DNA of 64,000 nucleotides from Halonotius pteroides (GCF_003605635.1 NZ_QMDW01000006.1:62001-126000), one strand, 5' to 3'. Shown: positions 45,364-53,743, numbered from the stretch's first letter. Notes: generated by a model from the sequence alone, not told the origin. Numbers and translations are program-made.

Positions 45364-46221
45364 CTAAAGGTTGTCCTCCGCACCGTCGAGGTGAGCAGCC
45401 AACCTCGTGGTAACGCGATGGCCAACGAACGCATCGACTGCGCGCTCACCGAAGGCCGCAGCCCCACTGGCCGTGGCGTGGGGGTCGCGCTCGAAGTCGA
45501 TTCCGGGATACTCGACGGCCGACAACACCAGCGGTTCGGGCGACGCCGTCTGTGGCCGCGGGTCGACCGGCGTCTCGCCGAGTAGCGAATCAATCCACGA
45601 GACGGGTTTGTTGCCGCTGCCGACGGCCTGCACGACCGCGATGAACCGACGGACGAAATGGCGCGGGAATCCGCCGGCAGCGATCGTGAATACCAACATA
45701 TCGCCGTCACGGTCAAGGGTGGCGGTAAGGTCGCGCTCGGTACCGGTATCGTCGGGCGTCAAGTTGTGAAAATCGTGGAAGCCGGTGAGCGCGTCAACCG
45801 CGTCGGCCACGCGGTCGTCGTCGATGGTAGGTCGGCCGTCGAGCGTTCGGCCGTCGTCGCCGACTTCTTGGGGCGCGTAGAGCTGATAGACGTATTCGCG
45901 TCGGGTCGGGTCGTGAGTCGCATGAAAGTCGTCGGCAACGTCGGCACTCGCCCACGCCCGAATCGTCGCCGGCAACTCGCTGTTGAGCGCGCGCGGCGAC
46001 AGCCAGTCGGGACACTCAAACGCAACTGTCTGGGCGACCGCCGACACGCCAGCGTCGGTGCGACCGGCGGCGGCGTAGCCGGTCGGCTTGTCGGCTTCGG
46101 GTGAGAGGATCGACAGCTCCCGGAGGGCGTCGAATAGCGCGCCCTCAACGGTCGGCACCGACGGCTGTCGCTGAAAGCCGTAGAACGGGCGGCCATCGTA
46201 GGCAAGACGGAACGCTCGCAT
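45364..46221 (-). CDS. truA: tRNA pseudouridine(38-40) synthase
   Basis: Forms pseudouridine at tRNA positions 38-40; 285 aa. The catalytic aspartate is Asp56 in AAGRTDAGVSA; RREYVYQLYAP and GGFPRHFVRRFIAVVQAVGSG are typical conserved segments. It lies 58 bp after rnpB on the same strand, so tRNA 5'-processing RNA and a tRNA modification gene are adjacent. Confidence 0.94.
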   Translation of the reverse strand: MRAFRLAYDGRPFYGFQRQPSVPTVEGALFDALRELSILSPEADKPTGYAAAGRTDAGVSAVAQTVAFECPDWLSPRALNSELPATIRAWASADVADDFHATHDPTRREYVYQLYAPQEVGDDGRTLDGRPTIDDDRVADAVDALTGFHDFHNLTPDDTGTERDLTATLDRDGDMLVFTIAAGGFPRHFVRRFIAVVQAVGSGNKPVSWIDSLLGETPVDPRPQTASPEPLVLSAVEYPGIDFERDPHATASGAAAFGERAVDAFVGHRVTTRLAAHLDGAEDNL

Positions 46222-46279
46222 CGGCTGTTCGTTCCACCGCGGCGGCGAAAAGGGTTCACCTGTCGCTCAGCGACGAACC

Positions 46280-46732
46280 GGGTTGAGAGGAGTAAGCCCC
46301 CTTCTGTTTTGACCCGACATTCGGCTGAGCAGTCGCGTCGTGTTCGGACTACCTCGGCGACCGTCGACCACTCCGCATGGCCGATCGACCGCCTGACGCG
46401 ACCTTGCACCGGTGAGGATTCACCGTTCCATCCGTTCCTGCCCGTCTGGTAGGCAATGCCTACGACGGTTCGATGGCGATGCCATCGTAGCCCTCGCGGC
46501 TTCACCGCTCGGGGTAACGTGGCGCGTGGCACCACGCCCTCGACGGGTTAGCTCCATTCCCTTACGGGTCAGTTCACACGTCTCATCGGTCAGGGCAGGG
46601 GGTCTCGTTGCTGTTTCAGCGCCAGCCGTCTCCGACTCCGGACTTGCGCCCGGTCACCTGTCCGAACGGTGGGGGGACTTTCCTCATAGCCGTCACCGAG
46701 TGACAGCCACGGGGGTCGGGCTCTCTCTACCC
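46280..46732 (-). ncRNA. rnpB: RNase P RNA (archaeal type A)
   Basis: Ribozyme that trims tRNA 5' ends. On the minus strand the universally conserved GAGGAAAGTCC (CR-I, about 46675-46685) and ACAGAAGGGGGCTTACT (CR-V, 46291-46307) are both present, with GGGCGCAAGTCCGG-type CR-II between. The termini pair as P1: GGGTAGAGAG (46723-46732) with CTCTCAACCC (46280-46289), one mismatch. Total 453 nt, within the haloarchaeal range. A TATA box lies 26 bp upstream. The central part has GC-rich hairpins typical of long P12. Confidence 0.96.
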
Positions 46733-46754
46733 AGCTGATATGGGCGCAGCCGTC

Positions 46755-46762
46755 GCATAAAC
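46755..46762 (-). promoter_or_regulatory. TATA box of rnpB
   Basis: GTTTATGC on the minus strand, ~26 bp before the predicted 5' end of RNase P RNA (46732). The adjoining sequence to 46848 is the divergent leader region of the AMMECR1 gene. Confidence 0.7.
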
Positions 46763-46848
46763 GGTTCGGTGATGCGGATGGTCGGCGATCCCGGTTCCTG
46801 CACAACGAATGGGAAGAATTGAAGTCGGCAGCCCTCATGCATACCTCT

Positions 46849-47451
46849 ATGTCCGAGGCACAGACCGTTCAGCTGAGCTATGATGACGGTGCACGAGCGG
46901 TCGAGCTTGCGCGGGAAGCAGTCGAATCGTACGTCCGCCACGGTCAACGTGAACACCCGGGAAGCATGCGAGATGCCTTCTATGCCCGAACGGGTGCGTT
47001 CGTCCGTATCCGATCAACACGCGGACGGGGACAACTCCGCGGCTGTGCTGGCGCGTATCGCACCGACGACCAGCTCGGCCACGCCATCGTCGACGCCGCG
47101 ATTCAAGCCGCCTCTGGCGATTCGGCGGGCTCGGAGATCGGCGGAAAAGAGCTCTCCGATCTCTCGATTTCGGTCTGTGTCGTCAGCAACACGCTGCTGA
47201 CAAACGATCCGACCGAGGATATCGAACTTGGCACCCACGGCGTTGCCCTCGACACCGGCAACGACCACGCGTGGCTGTATCCGACACTCCCCATCGAGCA
47301 AAACTGGAGTAAGGAAAAGTATCTCTCCTTGGTGTGTAAAAAGGCGAATGTCTCCCCGGTTGCCTGGCAGGATGATGATACGATGCTCACCCTTTTCGAA
47401 GGTCAAGTCTTCCGCGAGCGCCCGGATGGCGGTAGTGTCGAATCGCTCTGA
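46849..47451 (+). CDS. AMMECR1 domain protein (TIGR00296)
   Basis: 200 aa. The AMMECR1 signature LRGCAGAYRTDDQLGHAIVDAAIQAA is followed by ELSDLSISVCVVS and ALDTGNDHAWLYPTLPIEQNWSKEKYLSLVCKKANV. I chose ATG 46849 (MSEAQTVQL) among three in-frame ATGs because the AATT-containing AGAATTGA (46814-46821) lies ~30 bp upstream. The family is in nearly all archaea; a redox or RNA-modification role has been suggested but is not established. Confidence 0.9.
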   Translation: MSEAQTVQLSYDDGARAVELAREAVESYVRHGQREHPGSMRDAFYARTGAFVRIRSTRGRGQLRGCAGAYRTDDQLGHAIVDAAIQAASGDSAGSEIGGKELSDLSISVCVVSNTLLTNDPTEDIELGTHGVALDTGNDHAWLYPTLPIEQNWSKEKYLSLVCKKANVSPVAWQDDDTMLTLFEGQVFRERPDGGSVESL

Positions 47452-47468
47452 CTGACCGATCAAGCGTG

Positions 47469-48641
47469 TTACACCCGGTCTGTCCCACCGAATCCGACCA
47501 GCGACGCGTCGCGCGCCGCCCGCTTGGTAGCCCCTGACAACGACAGATCGAACTCGTCGACAACGTCGCCATCGCGGATAAGCGGCTCTAACAGCGGCTC
47601 GCCGTCGGCCGGTGGCTCGCTGTCACGGTGGCCAACGTGGTGGCCGCCAGCAGCCGTTCGATAGACCGATTTCACACCGGAGAGTTTCCCACGTTTGGAA
47701 ACCGCCTCACCGTCGATAGCGACGATATCAAGCGCGAAATCCACCGGGTTGGCGTTCGATATCGCACTCCCAACCCCAAACCCGTCGGCAACGTCGCGTA
47801 GCTCCCGTAGGTCGTGAACGCCGAGGCCGCCGCTGACGAAGACATCCACGTCCTCGTGGCCGGCGGCGTCGAGCTCCCACCGTACCTCGCGGATGATGTG
47901 CCGGAAGTCGCCGCGCCGTGAGCCGGTCGTATCAAGCCGTACCCCATCGAGCGCGTCGCCGAGGGCGTCAGCCGCCCGGAGCGATTCGTCAACCTCGTCG
48001 CTGAATGTATCACAGAGGGCGATCCGTTGGGTGTCATCGCCAACGGCCGCATCGAAGGCCTGCCACGCGGCCTCCTGCTCGCCGCGACCGAAACACAGCA
48101 GGAGGGCGTGTGGCATCGTCCCGCTGGCCGCGCGGTCGATCTGGTCGCCGGCGGCGACGTGGGAGAACCCATCAAGCCCGGCCACCAGCGCGGATCGCTC
48201 GACGACCGCCGCGATCGAGGGGTGGACGTGTCGCGCGCCGAACGACAACACCGGCGAGTCGGGAGCGGCCTCCCGGACGCGCCGGGCAGCGGTTGCGATC
48301 CCCGAGGCATGCGACAGAAGGCCGAGCAGCGCGGTCTCCAGCCGGGCAAAGTCACGATACGGCCCCGAAATCCGCATGACAGGCCCACCATCGAAACAAC
48401 GGCCGGGGGGGATCGCGTCGACATCGACCGCGTGATCGGCCAGCAGTGCGGCGGCGTCTTTCACACCCGCAAGCAGTTCGAACTCACCGGTCGGGAACTG
48501 GTCGGCGGTCACCTCAGCAACGACCTGAGGGGTGCGATCGGCGTGGGCAAGCGTGGCGTCGGTGCGCTCGAAATAGGCGTCGGTCGCCCGGCCGCTATGG
48601 ATGGTTTCAGGCGAGATAATGTCGAGCTCGAGGTCGCGCAT
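47469..48641 (-). CDS. pncB: Nicotinate phosphoribosyltransferase
   Basis: Makes nicotinate mononucleotide from nicotinate and PRPP in NAD salvage; 390 aa. The type-II PRTase barrel is visible in FGARHVHPSIAAVVERSALVAGLDGFSHV, ALCDTFSDEVDESLRAADALGDALDGVRLDTTGSRRGD, and the phosphate-binding VSGGLGVHDLRELRD. GFGVGSAIS follows. I chose ATG 48641 (MRDLELDI) as the family start. The C-terminal ~70 residues form the haloarchaeal barrel-sandwich end. Convergent with the AMMECR1 gene. Confidence 0.9.
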   Translation of the reverse strand: MRDLELDIISPETIHSGRATDAYFERTDATLAHADRTPQVVAEVTADQFPTGEFELLAGVKDAAALLADHAVDVDAIPPGRCFDGGPVMRISGPYRDFARLETALLGLLSHASGIATAARRVREAAPDSPVLSFGARHVHPSIAAVVERSALVAGLDGFSHVAAGDQIDRAASGTMPHALLLCFGRGEQEAAWQAFDAAVGDDTQRIALCDTFSDEVDESLRAADALGDALDGVRLDTTGSRRGDFRHIIREVRWELDAAGHEDVDVFVSGGLGVHDLRELRDVADGFGVGSAISNANPVDFALDIVAIDGEAVSKRGKLSGVKSVYRTAAGGHHVGHRDSEPPADGEPLLEPLIRDGDVVDEFDLSLSGATKRAARDASLVGFGGTDRV

Positions 48642-48695
48642 AGCCCGGCTTCGGTGGCGGCCATAAAAAGCCCGGTGGCCCACGGGTCGCTGTGG

Positions 48696-50243
48696 TCAGT
48701 CTCGCAGCGTTGTGGTCGACCACACGAGAGCCCATCCGGCAGCAAGCAACGCGAGAAGCGCGCCAGCGACACCAAAGCCGGGGCTCTGATCGGTCGTCGC
48801 CGACGGTGTGAGCCCGGGTGTGAGTTCTCGGAGCCCATCGGTCGTCAGCGCGTGGACGATCCGTACCCGGGTGTCGTCGCGTTCGATCCCGTATGCCCCG
48901 CCGAAGGCGTCGTTGTCGAGCTCGTAGACCCCAGGGTCGGTTTCGGTAGCGTTGCGTGCCGTGAGAATCGCCGTATACGCACGGTGGAACTCGGCGGCGT
49001 CATCGGTTGTCTGCCACTCGGTCGTCCAGACGTAGCCATCGTCGTTGCCGCGGCGGTAGGGGACGAGCGCGTCGCCAGCCCAGCCCGCAGCGGGTCGGGC
49101 GCTGTAGGTTCGGCTGTCGTAGTCGCCCTCTGACTCATACAGCGTGCCCGGATCGACCGTGTCGCCCCCGGCGGTCGTCGCCTGATACCAAAACATGACA
49201 AAGGTCGATGCCTCGCCGGCGACCTCCGTTCCGTTGCGGCCCGGCTCGGTGTATCGCTGCCAGCCGGCGGTCGCCGTCGACGGCGGGTCGACCGGGTGGG
49301 GATCGATCGGTTCGCGGTGGATGATCTCGCTGGTCGTCGTCGGGGGATCGGCCATTCGCTCGTCAACACCCGCCCACCCCTCTGTGGTGACGATCTCGTG
49401 GACGTAGCCCGGGCCGTCGGCGTACGGCTGGAGGACAACGGTGAGAACCCCGCGGTTGATCGCCCCGCTATCGCCGCTGGTTGGAGAGGCTCGCTGACAT
49501 CGCCAACGGTCGTCGCCACACCGCTGTCTGTAGCGGGCCTCGATGTAGCCAGCCTCACCCTCATAGAGGCCGGTTACCGCCAGATCGGCATCCTGTGTCT
49601 CGCCGCTGAACCGCGGGCTGGTGAGATTGTGGCGTTGATCCTGCAGCGCGTGAGTTAGCTCGTGGATCAGTGTCGCCTCGCTGATCCGTGGGGACGCAGG
49701 ATCGTCGGCGACGATGACGATCTCGTCGCGTGTCGGGCTGTAGAGCCCGTTGACCGAGCCGGTCAGCGTTTCGGTGATCGCCGTTCGCGTGCTGGTGTTG
49801 TCGCCGACGATGAACAGCGCCTTCCAGACCTGATCGTTCCAGCGCGTAAATCGCCGATCGGAGCCGTTGGCCGCCAACTCCTCGCGGCTGAAGGTCTCGC
49901 TGTCGACAACACGGATCGGCACCGACTCGGTGAACGGTTCGCCGCGGAGGTACTCGACGCGGGCCATCGAGCGGGCCAGCAGTCGGTCGCGTTCGGCAGC
50001 GTCCAGCCCGTCGACCTGCGTGACGTTGATCGGATCGTCATGGCAGATCCCATCGACACAGCCAAGGCTCGTGTTTGCGGGGTGGCTGGTCGGAGATATC
50101 GGAGGCGACGGTGTCGCCCCTGCTGCCGTCGTTGCCGTCTGCGTCGCAGGTGTCGTTGTCGTTGCTGCCGCTGCCGGAACCACAGTGCTGACGGCAAGAA
50201 CAAGGGTGGCGACGACAAGCAGCGATCGACCGCGGCGATCCAT
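48696..50243 (-). CDS. Hvo_1808-family surface protein, HExxH metalloprotease-like, PGF-CTERM
   Basis: 515 aa exported protein. The signal peptide is about residues 7-26 (SLLVVATLVLAVSTVVPAAA). A Thr/Ala/Pro-rich stretch (27-58) follows, likely O-glycosylated. The zinc motif HELTH at 194-198 sits in LIHELTHALQDQRHN, with an EGEAGYIEARY helix downstream as a possible third ligand. The end is SPGFGVAGALLALLAAGWALVW plus a basic tail: a PGF-CTERM signal for archaeosortase-type cell-surface anchoring. The protease assignment rests on HExxH only. Confidence 0.88.
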   Translation of the reverse strand: MDRRGRSLLVVATLVLAVSTVVPAAAATTTTPATQTATTAAGATPSPPISPTSHPANTSLGCVDGICHDDPINVTQVDGLDAAERDRLLARSMARVEYLRGEPFTESVPIRVVDSETFSREELAANGSDRRFTRWNDQVWKALFIVGDNTSTRTAITETLTGSVNGLYSPTRDEIVIVADDPASPRISEATLIHELTHALQDQRHNLTSPRFSGETQDADLAVTGLYEGEAGYIEARYRQRCGDDRWRCQRASPTSGDSGAINRGVLTVVLQPYADGPGYVHEIVTTEGWAGVDERMADPPTTTSEIIHREPIDPHPVDPPSTATAGWQRYTEPGRNGTEVAGEASTFVMFWYQATTAGGDTVDPGTLYESEGDYDSRTYSARPAAGWAGDALVPYRRGNDDGYVWTTEWQTTDDAAEFHRAYTAILTARNATETDPGVYELDNDAFGGAYGIERDDTRVRIVHALTTDGLRELTPGLTPSATTDQSPGFGVAGALLALLAAGWALVWSTTTLRD

Positions 50244-50274
50244 ACTGATCACACGTGGATGGGTCGGAAGAACG

Positions 50275-50844
50275 TTACTCGGCGTCAAAATCCCGGCGCA
50301 TGGCGATCTTGAACCACGGACAGAGCCGCAGTTGGCGATACCATTCTGGGTGGTCGTGAAGATGATCGTAGTCGACCCACAGCAGGCCGCCGATCTCAGC
50401 TTCGTCGGGATCAAGCGTCGTGTCGTCAAGGGTGACCTGCAGGACAGCACAGACCTCCCACTCGACGCCGGCGTTCTCGTAGTAGCGTTTGTACTCAAAC
50501 CGGTCGGTGAGTTCGACCTCGTCGTACTGGTCTGGGGTGACGCCAAGCTCCTCTTTAAGTCGCTGGATCGTGGCGTCGACCTGGCTTTGACCCTCGACGG
50601 GGTGTGAGGCGACGGTGCCGTCCCAGTGAGTATCCCAGAGGCGTTTGTCGGGGCTGCGCTGGGCAAGCAGGAGTCGCCCCTCGCCGTCGAAAACGAGACA
50701 GGTAAACGCCCGATGGCGGATGCCGTCGCCGGTATGGGCGTCGAGACGGTTGACAAGCTCCTGTTCGGTGTCGTCGGCGTCGACGGCGATCACGTCCTGA
50801 CCGGCGTTTGCGTGGCGGTCGTCGCCGGCGTCGTCAGCACTCAT
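50275..50844 (-). CDS. Type I isopentenyl-diphosphate isomerase-like Nudix protein
   Basis: 189 aa. It has the Nudix-type Idi body: HRAFTCLVFDGEGRLLLAQRSPDKRLW, then WDGTVASHPVEGQ and RLKEELGV. In active type I Idi the residue before GHP/SHP is the catalytic Cys (Cys67 in E. coli); here TVASHP has Ala79 at that position, while His81 and the second catalytic Glu (Glu130 in VEWEVCAV) remain. It may be a divergent isomerase or another Nudix diphosphatase. I chose ATG 50844 (MSADDAGDD). The first ~20 residues are acidic. Confidence 0.82.
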   Translation of the reverse strand: MSADDAGDDRHANAGQDVIAVDADDTEQELVNRLDAHTGDGIRHRAFTCLVFDGEGRLLLAQRSPDKRLWDTHWDGTVASHPVEGQSQVDATIQRLKEELGVTPDQYDEVELTDRFEYKRYYENAGVEWEVCAVLQVTLDDTTLDPDEAEIGGLLWVDYDHLHDHPEWYRQLRLCPWFKIAMRRDFDAE

Positions 50845-50921
50845 AGGTTGGTATGCACACAGCGGGGTCAATAAGGGTTCGATACCGCGTCGGAACCCAT
50901 CGCTGCCGGCTCAAAACAGAC

Positions 50922-50999
50922 TTAGCATCTCAACGACCCCATCGACAGTCGTTCGTACCACGACCGCGAGTCGCGCTTGCTGCTCTCGTCGTCGTCCAT
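50922..50999 (-). CDS. Possible 25-aa small protein downstream of lrpA1
   Basis: Reads MDDDESSKRDSRSWYERLSM plus GSLRC from ATG 50999. A AAAATTTGTC tract at 51021-51030 sits 27 bp upstream, and the charged N-terminus plus WYERLS helix look protein-like. It is in the 193-bp gap between lrpA1 and the Idi-like gene. I do not recognise the family. Too short to be certain. Confidence 0.35.
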   Translation of the reverse strand: MDDDESSKRDSRSWYERLSMGSLRC

Positions 51000-51037
51000 A
51001 CCACAACGAGTTCGGAGTCTGACAAATTTTCCTGTCG

Positions 51038-51451
51038 TTACCCGAGCCGTTCGTCCAGAATCAGCCGCGTTGTCGTCCCCTTGACCTCATCCAGTTCGCG
51101 GGCTTGAGTGATGAGGTCGTTGACCGCCTGCGTGTCGACGCAGTCGACAACGAGAACGATATCATCCTCGCCGGAGACCTGCCAAACGAAGTCGACTTCC
51201 TCCCAGTCGGCCATCCGCCCGGAGACCGCGCTGGTGGTGACGTTCATATCGACCGAGACTTCGATCATCGCCTTCACGTTCCCGGTGCGCGTGGTAACGG
51301 TGAACCGCTCGATGATCCCCTCGCTCGTAAGGCGATCGACGCGGTTGCGCACGGTACCCTCCGAGGTGCCGATCTCGTCGGCGATCTCGGTGTAGGGCGT
51401 CCGGGCGTCCCGCCGCAGGATCGAAAGGATCTGTCGGTCGAGATCGTCCAT
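51038..51451 (-). CDS. lrpA1: Lrp/AsnC family regulator (LrpA1-like)
   Basis: 137 aa. The winged helix-turn-helix occupies residues 1-~50 (DDLDRQILSILRRDARTPYTEIADEIGTSEGTVRNRVDRL) and the RAM/AsnC ligand domain 60-137 (VWQVSGEDDIVLVVDCVDTQAVNDLI). It is divergent from carA; a TACGA-N3-TCGTA palindrome lies 33 bp before its start and a second beside the carA ATG, so autoregulation and control of carA are likely. Amino-acid ligand unknown. Confidence 0.92.
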   Translation of the reverse strand: MDDLDRQILSILRRDARTPYTEIADEIGTSEGTVRNRVDRLTSEGIIERFTVTTRTGNVKAMIEVSVDMNVTTSAVSGRMADWEEVDFVWQVSGEDDIVLVVDCVDTQAVNDLITQARELDEVKGTTTRLILDERLG

Positions 51452-51483
51452 GCAAAATGATAGGCGAGCAGGCCCTTACCGAT

Positions 51484-51496
51484 TACGAATTTCGTA
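51484..51496. promoter_or_regulatory. Lrp-type operator 1 (TACGA-N3-TCGTA)
   Basis: TACGAATTTCGTA, extended by TT...AA to a perfect 15-bp inverted repeat (51483-51497). It sits between divergent lrpA1 and carA, beside the expected lrpA1 promoter at -27 to -35. AT-rich, 7-bp arms around one central base. Confidence 0.72.
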
Positions 51497-51516
51497 ACTA
51501 ACCTTCGAACGACGCA

Positions 51517-51523
51517 CTTATTA
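51517..51523 (+). promoter_or_regulatory. TATA box of carA
   Basis: CTTATTA centred ~27 bp before the carA ATG, between the two Lrp-type operators. Implies a leaderless carA mRNA. Confidence 0.62.
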
Positions 51524-51534
51524 GCGATCACCGA

Positions 51535-51547
51535 TACGTATCTCGTA
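51535..51547. promoter_or_regulatory. Lrp-type operator 2 next to carA start
   Basis: TACGTATCTCGTA matches the first site's TACGA-N3-TCGTA pattern with one mismatch, and lies directly before the carA ATG (51548), over the expected transcription start. Its centre is 51 bp from that of site 1, close to five helical turns, which would place both on one DNA face. Confidence 0.62.
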
Positions 51548-52609
51548 ATGTCAGATGCCTACATCGCCTTGGCCGACGGTCGCGTACTGGAAGCGCGCTG
51601 CCGCGCGCCGGGGCGCACTCGCGGCGAACTCGTGTTCACAACCGCCTACACCGGGTATGAAGAAAGCCTCACCGATCCCTCCTACGAGGAACAGGTGCTC
51701 ACCTTCTCGTATCCGCTGATCGGTAACTATGGGGTGCGAGCCGACCGCTTTGAGTCCAGCCGCATCCACCCGCGTGCCGCCGTCGCTCGTGAGTTCACGG
51801 ACGAGATGGCGACCTGGTTCGAATCTGAGGGGGTTCCCGCGATCGACCACATCGAGACACGTGATCTCGTGACCTCCATCCGTGAGGATGGCGCGATGAA
51901 ATGCGGGATCGTCGCCGGCGAGGATGTCACCCCGGAAGACGCCAAAGCCGAGCTCGAACAGTGCAAGGAGATGAGCGACCACACCGAGATCGGCCAGCAG
52001 GTGACGACACCCGATCCGACCGTCCACCGCGGCGGCGGCGAAGCCGACGTGGCACTCATCGACTGTGGTGCGAAAGGCTCGATAACCGATTCCCTTACCG
52101 AGCGCGGCGCGGACGTCCACGTGTTGTCGTGTCAGGTCACCGCCGAGGAGATCCGCGAACTCGATCCCGATGTGCTGTTCATCTCAAACGGGCCAGGCGA
52201 TCCCGCAAACTTCCAACACACCCAGTCGTTGGTTGAGGAGTTCGCCGGCGAGATCCCGATCGCCGGCATCTGTCTCGGCCAGCAGATCGTCGCCCGCGCC
52301 TTTGGCGGCGACACCGAGAAGATGGCCTTCGGCCACCGCGGCGTCAACCAACCCGTCCGCGATCTTGAGACCGACCAGGTCGTGATGACGACCCAAAATC
52401 ACGGCTACACCGTTTCTGATCCGGGCGACCTTGCGGTCACCCAGCGCAACGTCAACGACGACACCGCCGAGGGGCTGGCCGACGACGATCGTGGGATCAT
52501 TACCCGCCAGTACCACCCCGAGGCCAACCCTGGCCCGCATGACTCGCTTGGCTTCTTCGACGACGTGTTGGCGATGGTTGACACGCAGTCGGCTGTCACC
52601 GCCGACTGA
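51548..52609 (+). CDS. carA: Carbamoyl-phosphate synthase small subunit
   Basis: Glutaminase subunit that supplies ammonia to CarB for arginine and pyrimidine synthesis; 353 aa. The N-terminal CPSase domain begins AYIALADGRVLEARC. The class I amidotransferase triad is Cys242 in GICLGQQ, His323 and Glu325 in YHPEANPGP. carB is not in this window. Expression is probably controlled by the adjacent Lrp-type sites. Confidence 0.95.
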   Translation: MSDAYIALADGRVLEARCRAPGRTRGELVFTTAYTGYEESLTDPSYEEQVLTFSYPLIGNYGVRADRFESSRIHPRAAVAREFTDEMATWFESEGVPAIDHIETRDLVTSIREDGAMKCGIVAGEDVTPEDAKAELEQCKEMSDHTEIGQQVTTPDPTVHRGGGEADVALIDCGAKGSITDSLTERGADVHVLSCQVTAEEIRELDPDVLFISNGPGDPANFQHTQSLVEEFAGEIPIAGICLGQQIVARAFGGDTEKMAFGHRGVNQPVRDLETDQVVMTTQNHGYTVSDPGDLAVTQRNVNDDTAEGLADDDRGIITRQYHPEANPGPHDSLGFFDDVLAMVDTQSAVTAD

Positions 52610-52712
52610 GATACGACATCGAGGCGACCACAGAAGGCGATCGGTTCGAACCGTCCACCACGGGCCGGAAATCGGTGGTCGTTTACTCCTTGCTCACCGA
52701 GTTGTTAGTATC

Positions 52713-53105
52713 ATGGCTGACGTGCTCGATCAGGATCTCTATGAGCGAACCAAGGCACTACTGGAACCCGGCGACATCGAGCTGGTTGGTGTAATCGTCC
52801 ACACTGACCTCTCGGGCGAGGAAGACCTCGAAATGCAGGAGCTCACCGTCGACCTCAACGACGTGATCGCCACCTACACAGACAAGGGAGAAAGCTACAT
52901 CTACGCCGGCAACGACGACCCCGAGTTCGCCTCCAACCAGTTTCATGGGCGCACCCTAGAGGACGACGAATTCGTCTGGGAGTGTCAACAGCTGCTGCGA
53001 GACGGCCGGTTTCATCTTGTCTTTTATTACGAGGCGACCGCCGACCACGCGGCGATCATCGAGGCGATCGAGGATCGTGACCTGTCGGTGACGCCGGTGC
53101 CGTAG
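52713..53105 (+). CDS. DUF5778 family protein
   Basis: 130 aa acidic soluble protein starting MADVLDQDLYERTKALLEPG. Predicted mixed alpha/beta (IELVGVIVHTDLSGEEDLEMQELTVDLNDVIATYT; GRFHLVFYYEATADHAAII). It matches the haloarchaeal DUF5778 family as I know it. A TTTACTCC tract at 52682-52689 is ~28 bp upstream. In the gap after carA, CGGTTCGAACCG (52642-52653) is a 12-bp palindrome of unknown use. Function unknown. Confidence 0.82.
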   Translation: MADVLDQDLYERTKALLEPGDIELVGVIVHTDLSGEEDLEMQELTVDLNDVIATYTDKGESYIYAGNDDPEFASNQFHGRTLEDDEFVWECQQLLRDGRFHLVFYYEATADHAAIIEAIEDRDLSVTPVP

Positions 53106-53175
53106 TCGACCGCTGACAGCAGGCAGTGGCGACGATAACCGAGAGGTTGAGTAGGCTGGCGATCCAACTGCCGGT

Positions 53176-53397
53176 ATGGCAGAGACGACGTTGCGAGAGT
53201 TTCTCAGCACGGATGCCCTGCTGTTGGCGGCGGTCTTGCTCGTCGGCGTCGCCGGCTCCGGGGTCGCTCGGTGGAGCCTCGGCCAACTCGGATTCACGAC
53301 ACTGGGTGAACTGGTCTACATCGCCGGTTACGGTGGGATGGTTGTCGTCGTCTGGTATGGCTGGATTCGGCCGCTTGATATCACCGGGCCGGAGTGA
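53176..53397 (+). CDS. Small conserved membrane protein (hypothetical)
   Basis: 73 aa with two helices (ALLLAAVLLVGVAGSGVARW and LGELVYIAGYGGMVVVVWYGW) and a short acidic end. GAGTAGG-type sequence upstream gives no certain promoter. It is followed after 97 bp by another small membrane gene on the same strand. Function unknown. Confidence 0.7.
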   Translation: MAETTLREFLSTDALLLAAVLLVGVAGSGVARWSLGQLGFTTLGELVYIAGYGGMVVVVWYGWIRPLDITGPE

Positions 53398-53494
53398 CGG
53401 TACTCACATCGCAGGTGAGAAGCCGACACACCGGCGGTGACGGCGACAGAGAACGGAACTTTAATGCGCGTTTCAACGACACCTCCTACTAGGC

Positions 53495-53743
53495 ATGCTG
53501 CCGTTATTCATCGACGCGATCCTGGTCGACTACAACATCGGGCAGTTCCTGCTGCTCGGGTTTGTCCTCACGACCCTCGGTGCACTCCCACTGAAATCAC
53601 AACAGGTGATCGGCATCAACACGATGCTGTTCGGCGTGATCTTCGTGTTGACGCCGGCGTCGCTGCTGCCGAACGTCTACCTCTTTTTAGGATTGACGCT
53701 GCTGGTCATCGGGCCGATGGTCTACGTCACCGCCCGTGGATGA
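53495..53743 (+). CDS. Small conserved membrane protein (hypothetical)
   Basis: 82 aa with two to three helices (FLLLGFVLTTLGALPL, VIGINTMLFGVIFVLTPASLL, VYLFLGLTLLVIGPMVYV). TTTAATGCG at 53460-53468 lies ~31 bp upstream as a possible TATA box. The protein looks like a compact membrane domain; family not recognised. Function unknown. Confidence 0.72.
   Translation: MLPLFIDAILVDYNIGQFLLLGFVLTTLGALPLKSQQVIGINTMLFGVIFVLTPASLLPNVYLFLGLTLLVIGPMVYVTARG

Noticed and set aside
52642-52653. Palindrome CGGTTCGAACCG after carA
   Set aside because: Short, GC-rich and without a T-tract. It could be a regulatory site but nothing else supports it.
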